Origin: Herpetosiphonaceae bacterium
GTDB taxonomy: Bacteria; Chloroflexota; Chloroflexia; Chloroflexales; Kallotenuaceae
Length of the DNA: 63,909 nucleotides
NCBI GenBank assembly: GCA_036374795.1
Contig: DASUTC010000203.1
Coordinates: forward strand, 1 to 63,909
Reading direction: 5' to 3'
Both the position numbers and the translations under genes were made by a program. The notes beneath the pieces are model-generated. The model was not told the DNA's origin and made no database searches. It worked only from the letters and a program-made list of their open reading frames with translations. Of the stretch, positions 61,988-63,909 are shown piece by piece (positions within the stretch are counted from its first letter, which is position 1; every line of letters starts with the position of its first letter).

Positions 61988-63181
61988 ATGCGGGTTGCTG
62001 GCTTTCTGCTGCTGATGCTGCTCTCTGGAGCGGTCTACACCTTTCCATCGCTCACGCCTGCGATGGCCGCCGAGTTTGGTACGTCGCGGACGGCGCTGCA
62101 AGGAGCCTACTCGGTCTGGAGTCTGGCGGTCGCGGCGATCGGGCCGCTGGCTGGACGCCTGGTGGACCGGCAAGGGTTTCGACGAACGTTATCGATCGGC
62201 ATCGTCACGCTGGTGCTGATGCTGGTGGGCGTAGCCGTGGCACAGGCTCCCTGGCAGGTGTATGCGGTGCTGGTGTTGATCGGAACGCCAGCCTACGCGC
62301 TGCTGCAAGTCGCGACGATCGTTGCGGCGACGCGGACGGGCGCGCGGCGGCGCGGCAGCGCGCTGGGCGTGGCCGGGGCCGGGATCGGCGTTGGCCTGAC
62401 GGTGATCGTTCCCGGCGCGGTCTGGCTCAGCGGGGCGTTTGGCTGGCGTGTTGCCCTGCTGGCGCTGGCCGGACTGAGCGCCGGCATCGGCTTTCCGTCG
62501 ATTTTCCTCGTGGCGCGTGGCGTGGTCATGCCGAGCGCGGAGCATACGTCGCTGTCGTTTCGGCGTCTGCTGGGCTCGTATCCGTTCGTGCTGATGTTTA
62601 TCGGCGGCGTCTGCATCGGCCTCTTCGACGAATCGCTCTACCAGCACCTCGTGCCGCATCTGATGGCGCTCGGCTTCTCGGCGGGCGCCGCAGGGACGGT
62701 GCTGGGCGTGACCTCGCTCGGCTACATGATCGGGCAGGTGGTCGGCGGCTCGCTCTCCGATCGATGGGGCCGCTGGACGATCGGCCTCGGCGCGGCGCTG
62801 CTCTCTGGGATCGGGCTGGCGATCTTCTCGGTTGCGGGCCTGGAGATGGTCGTGCTGCTGCTGACGGCGTTTGTCGCAGGGCTGGGCGTTGGCGCCACGA
62901 TCGCGGTGCGTAACGCCACGCTTGGCGATCTGTTCGATGGTCCGTCGCTGGGCTTAGTGACCGGCACCTATCAATGGGCGTATGCATCAGGCGCCGCCAT
63001 CATGGGCTGGGCCGGGTCCTATATCTACGAGCGCCTGGACAGCTACGGGCCGGTGTTTTTGGCGAGCGTAGCAGCGGCGGCACTCTGGATCCTCTGCCTG
63101 CGATTGGCGCTGGCCGCTCCCAATACCACGATCTGGCCTGCGTCGGGCTGGCGCGCAGCAGGGTCGGGCGACGATTCCTGA
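61988..63181 (+). CDS. MFS transporter
   Basis: The 397-residue protein starts at MRVAGFLLLMLLSG, preceded by GAGGAAAG. It has twelve predicted helices. The MFS loop motif between helices 2 and 3 is GRLVDRQGFRRT, repeated in the second half as GSLSDRWGRWT. It resembles the oxalate/formate antiporter-like (OFA) or monocarboxylate group. As last gene of the cluster it is the likely exporter (or substrate importer). Confidence 0.9.
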   Translation: MRVAGFLLLMLLSGAVYTFPSLTPAMAAEFGTSRTALQGAYSVWSLAVAAIGPLAGRLVDRQGFRRTLSIGIVTLVLMLVGVAVAQAPWQVYAVLVLIGTPAYALLQVATIVAATRTGARRRGSALGVAGAGIGVGLTVIVPGAVWLSGAFGWRVALLALAGLSAGIGFPSIFLVARGVVMPSAEHTSLSFRRLLGSYPFVLMFIGGVCIGLFDESLYQHLVPHLMALGFSAGAAGTVLGVTSLGYMIGQVVGGSLSDRWGRWTIGLGAALLSGIGLAIFSVAGLEMVVLLLTAFVAGLGVGATIAVRNATLGDLFDGPSLGLVTGTYQWAYASGAAIMGWAGSYIYERLDSYGPVFLASVAAAALWILCLRLALAAPNTTIWPASGWRAAGSGDDS

Positions 63182-63434
63182 TCATACCTCGGCGGGGGCA
63201 CCCTCCAGCGTGCTCCCGTCAGGCTTCGTGTGCCTGGATGCCCTCCCGCAACCTGATCACGAGCACCACGAGGGCGTTCCGTCGCCGCGCTCCGTGACGC
63301 GCGGATTGGCGAAGACACCACAGGCACGATCACTATCGACGATGACATCGCGTTCAAAACCGCGCGGGGTACGGTTGGGTTCCTGATCCGGAAGCCGAGG
63401 CCCAGGTTAAGTACCTGCTGGCATTGCCGATCCC
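63182..63434. other. convergent intergenic region
   Basis: About 250 bases between the MFS gene and the sulfurtransferase. No clear hairpin with T-run or gene fragment is recognised. Confidence 0.35.
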
Positions 63435-63909
63435 CTACGCTGAGTCCTTCTCAATCGGGCGACTCGTATCGGTAATCCAGTCACTCCACGAGCCAGCGTA
63501 CAAAAGGGCATTCCCCAAGCCAGCGTGTGCCACGGCAAGCAGATTATGGGCAGCAGTGACGCCAGAGCCACAGTAAAATATGGTGCGGTCGACGGGTATG
63601 TCACCAAGCAAGCTCTGAAAGCGAGTTCGTAACGCTTCTTTAGGCAGGAATCGACCGTCAGGGCGAAGATTTCCGGCGAAAGGTCCACAGACCGCTCCAG
63701 GAATATGCCCCCCTACAGGATCGATAGGCTCGTTTTCTCCACGGTAGCGATCTTCGGTCCGTGAGTCAATGATCCGAAGTGTTGGATCATGCATCGCTGC
63801 GAGGACCGTATCCGCATCAACCACTAGCTGAAATTGTGGCCGTGGAATAAACGTGCTAGGAGTCATGCTTTCAGCACCATTCCTAATCGGACGACCTTCG
63901 TCTCGCCAC
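63435..63909 (-). CDS. thiosulfate/3-mercaptopyruvate sulfurtransferase, partial
   Basis: The frame is open to the window edge (WRDEGRPIRNGAES precedes an internal Met at 63866), so the 5' part lies outside. The visible part is the catalytic second rhodanese domain: IIDSRTEDRYRGENEPIDPV, GHIPGAVCGPFAGN, and active-site loop FYCGSGVTAAHNLLA with Cys and GSGVTA (MST/TST-type six-residue loop), then LYAGSWSDWI. It transfers sulfane sulfur to cyanide or thiols. Confidence 0.9.
   Translation of the reverse strand, partial: WRDEGRPIRNGAESMTPSTFIPRPQFQLVVDADTVLAAMHDPTLRIIDSRTEDRYRGENEPIDPVGGHIPGAVCGPFAGNLRPDGRFLPKEALRTRFQSLLGDIPVDRTIFYCGSGVTAAHNLLAVAHAGLGNALLYAGSWSDWITDTSRPIEKDSA

Noticed and set aside
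61903-62913. 336-codon Arg/Gly-rich frame overlapping the MFS gene
   Set aside because: Out-of-frame shadow; the MFS frame has transmembrane helices and motifs.
1-63909. tRNA, rRNA, intact IS elements or integrase genes
   Set aside because: None recognised by eye on either strand; structured RNAs cannot be excluded without a covariance-model search (Infernal/tRNAscan would settle it).

Overview
The window looks like part of a high-GC Chloroflexota accessory replicon (plasmid or chromid). I infer the phylum from the protein repertoire: XRE-NB-ARC-TPR STAND proteins, HAF-repeat/FIMAH secreted proteins, a trypsin-like/MoxR/DUF58/VWA operon and a LysW carrier system. No rRNA, tRNA, intact insertion sequence or CRISPR array was seen. 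The replicon call rests on a compact replication and partition block at about 33.1-39.6 kb. It holds 10-bp-phased TGCCG repeats with a 115-bp period, a Rep protein with a DnaA domain-I-like C terminus, an antirepressor, ParA, ParB and several families of palindromic sites.

Layout, left part (1-33 kb): a C39-like protein with an eCIS-cargo-type motif; a secreted HAF-repeat protein; a subtilase; two large paralogous STAND regulators (6.2-8.7 and 23.9-26.4 kb); a BNR-repeat plus MoaD/ThiS pair; a five-gene HtrA-like/MoxR/DUF58/VWA/VWA operon; a GH32 invertase; a methyltransferase divergent from a TetR regulator with a clear palindromic operator; a matrixin-like metalloprotease; an asymmetric heterodimeric ABC exporter; and several small enzymes. 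Truncated genes lie between them: SagB-like nitroreductase, zinc alcohol dehydrogenase, exonuclease III and a duplicated unknown domain.

Middle (41.3-50.4 kb): an apparently undescribed RiPP-like cluster. Three proteins share a roughly 60-residue domain framed by YPI and Y(F/L)PI.SE.DL motifs. One of the three is fused in frame to a DUF6065-like protein but also has its own strong Shine-Dalgarno and ATG. Around them are a methyltransferase, an 81-residue protein ending in a Ser4-Cys tail, a terpene-synthase-like protein with a DDxxD-type motif in its first half and a DxDD motif in its second, a SagB-type oxidoreductase, a YcaO protein and a convergent 2OG-Fe(II) oxygenase. Most genes overlap or nearly touch, which implies one transcription unit.

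Right part (52.5-63.2 kb): a second biosynthetic cluster built around LysW (amino-group carrier protein), LysX and LysY. It also holds a DegT/DnrJ aminotransferase, a BtrH-like protein, a jelly-roll-like protein, two intact and one gutted alkaline-phosphatase-superfamily genes, a transketolase remnant and an MFS exporter. This composition fits amino-group-carrier-protein natural-product biosynthesis better than primary lysine or arginine synthesis. The window ends inside a rhodanese-type sulfurtransferase.
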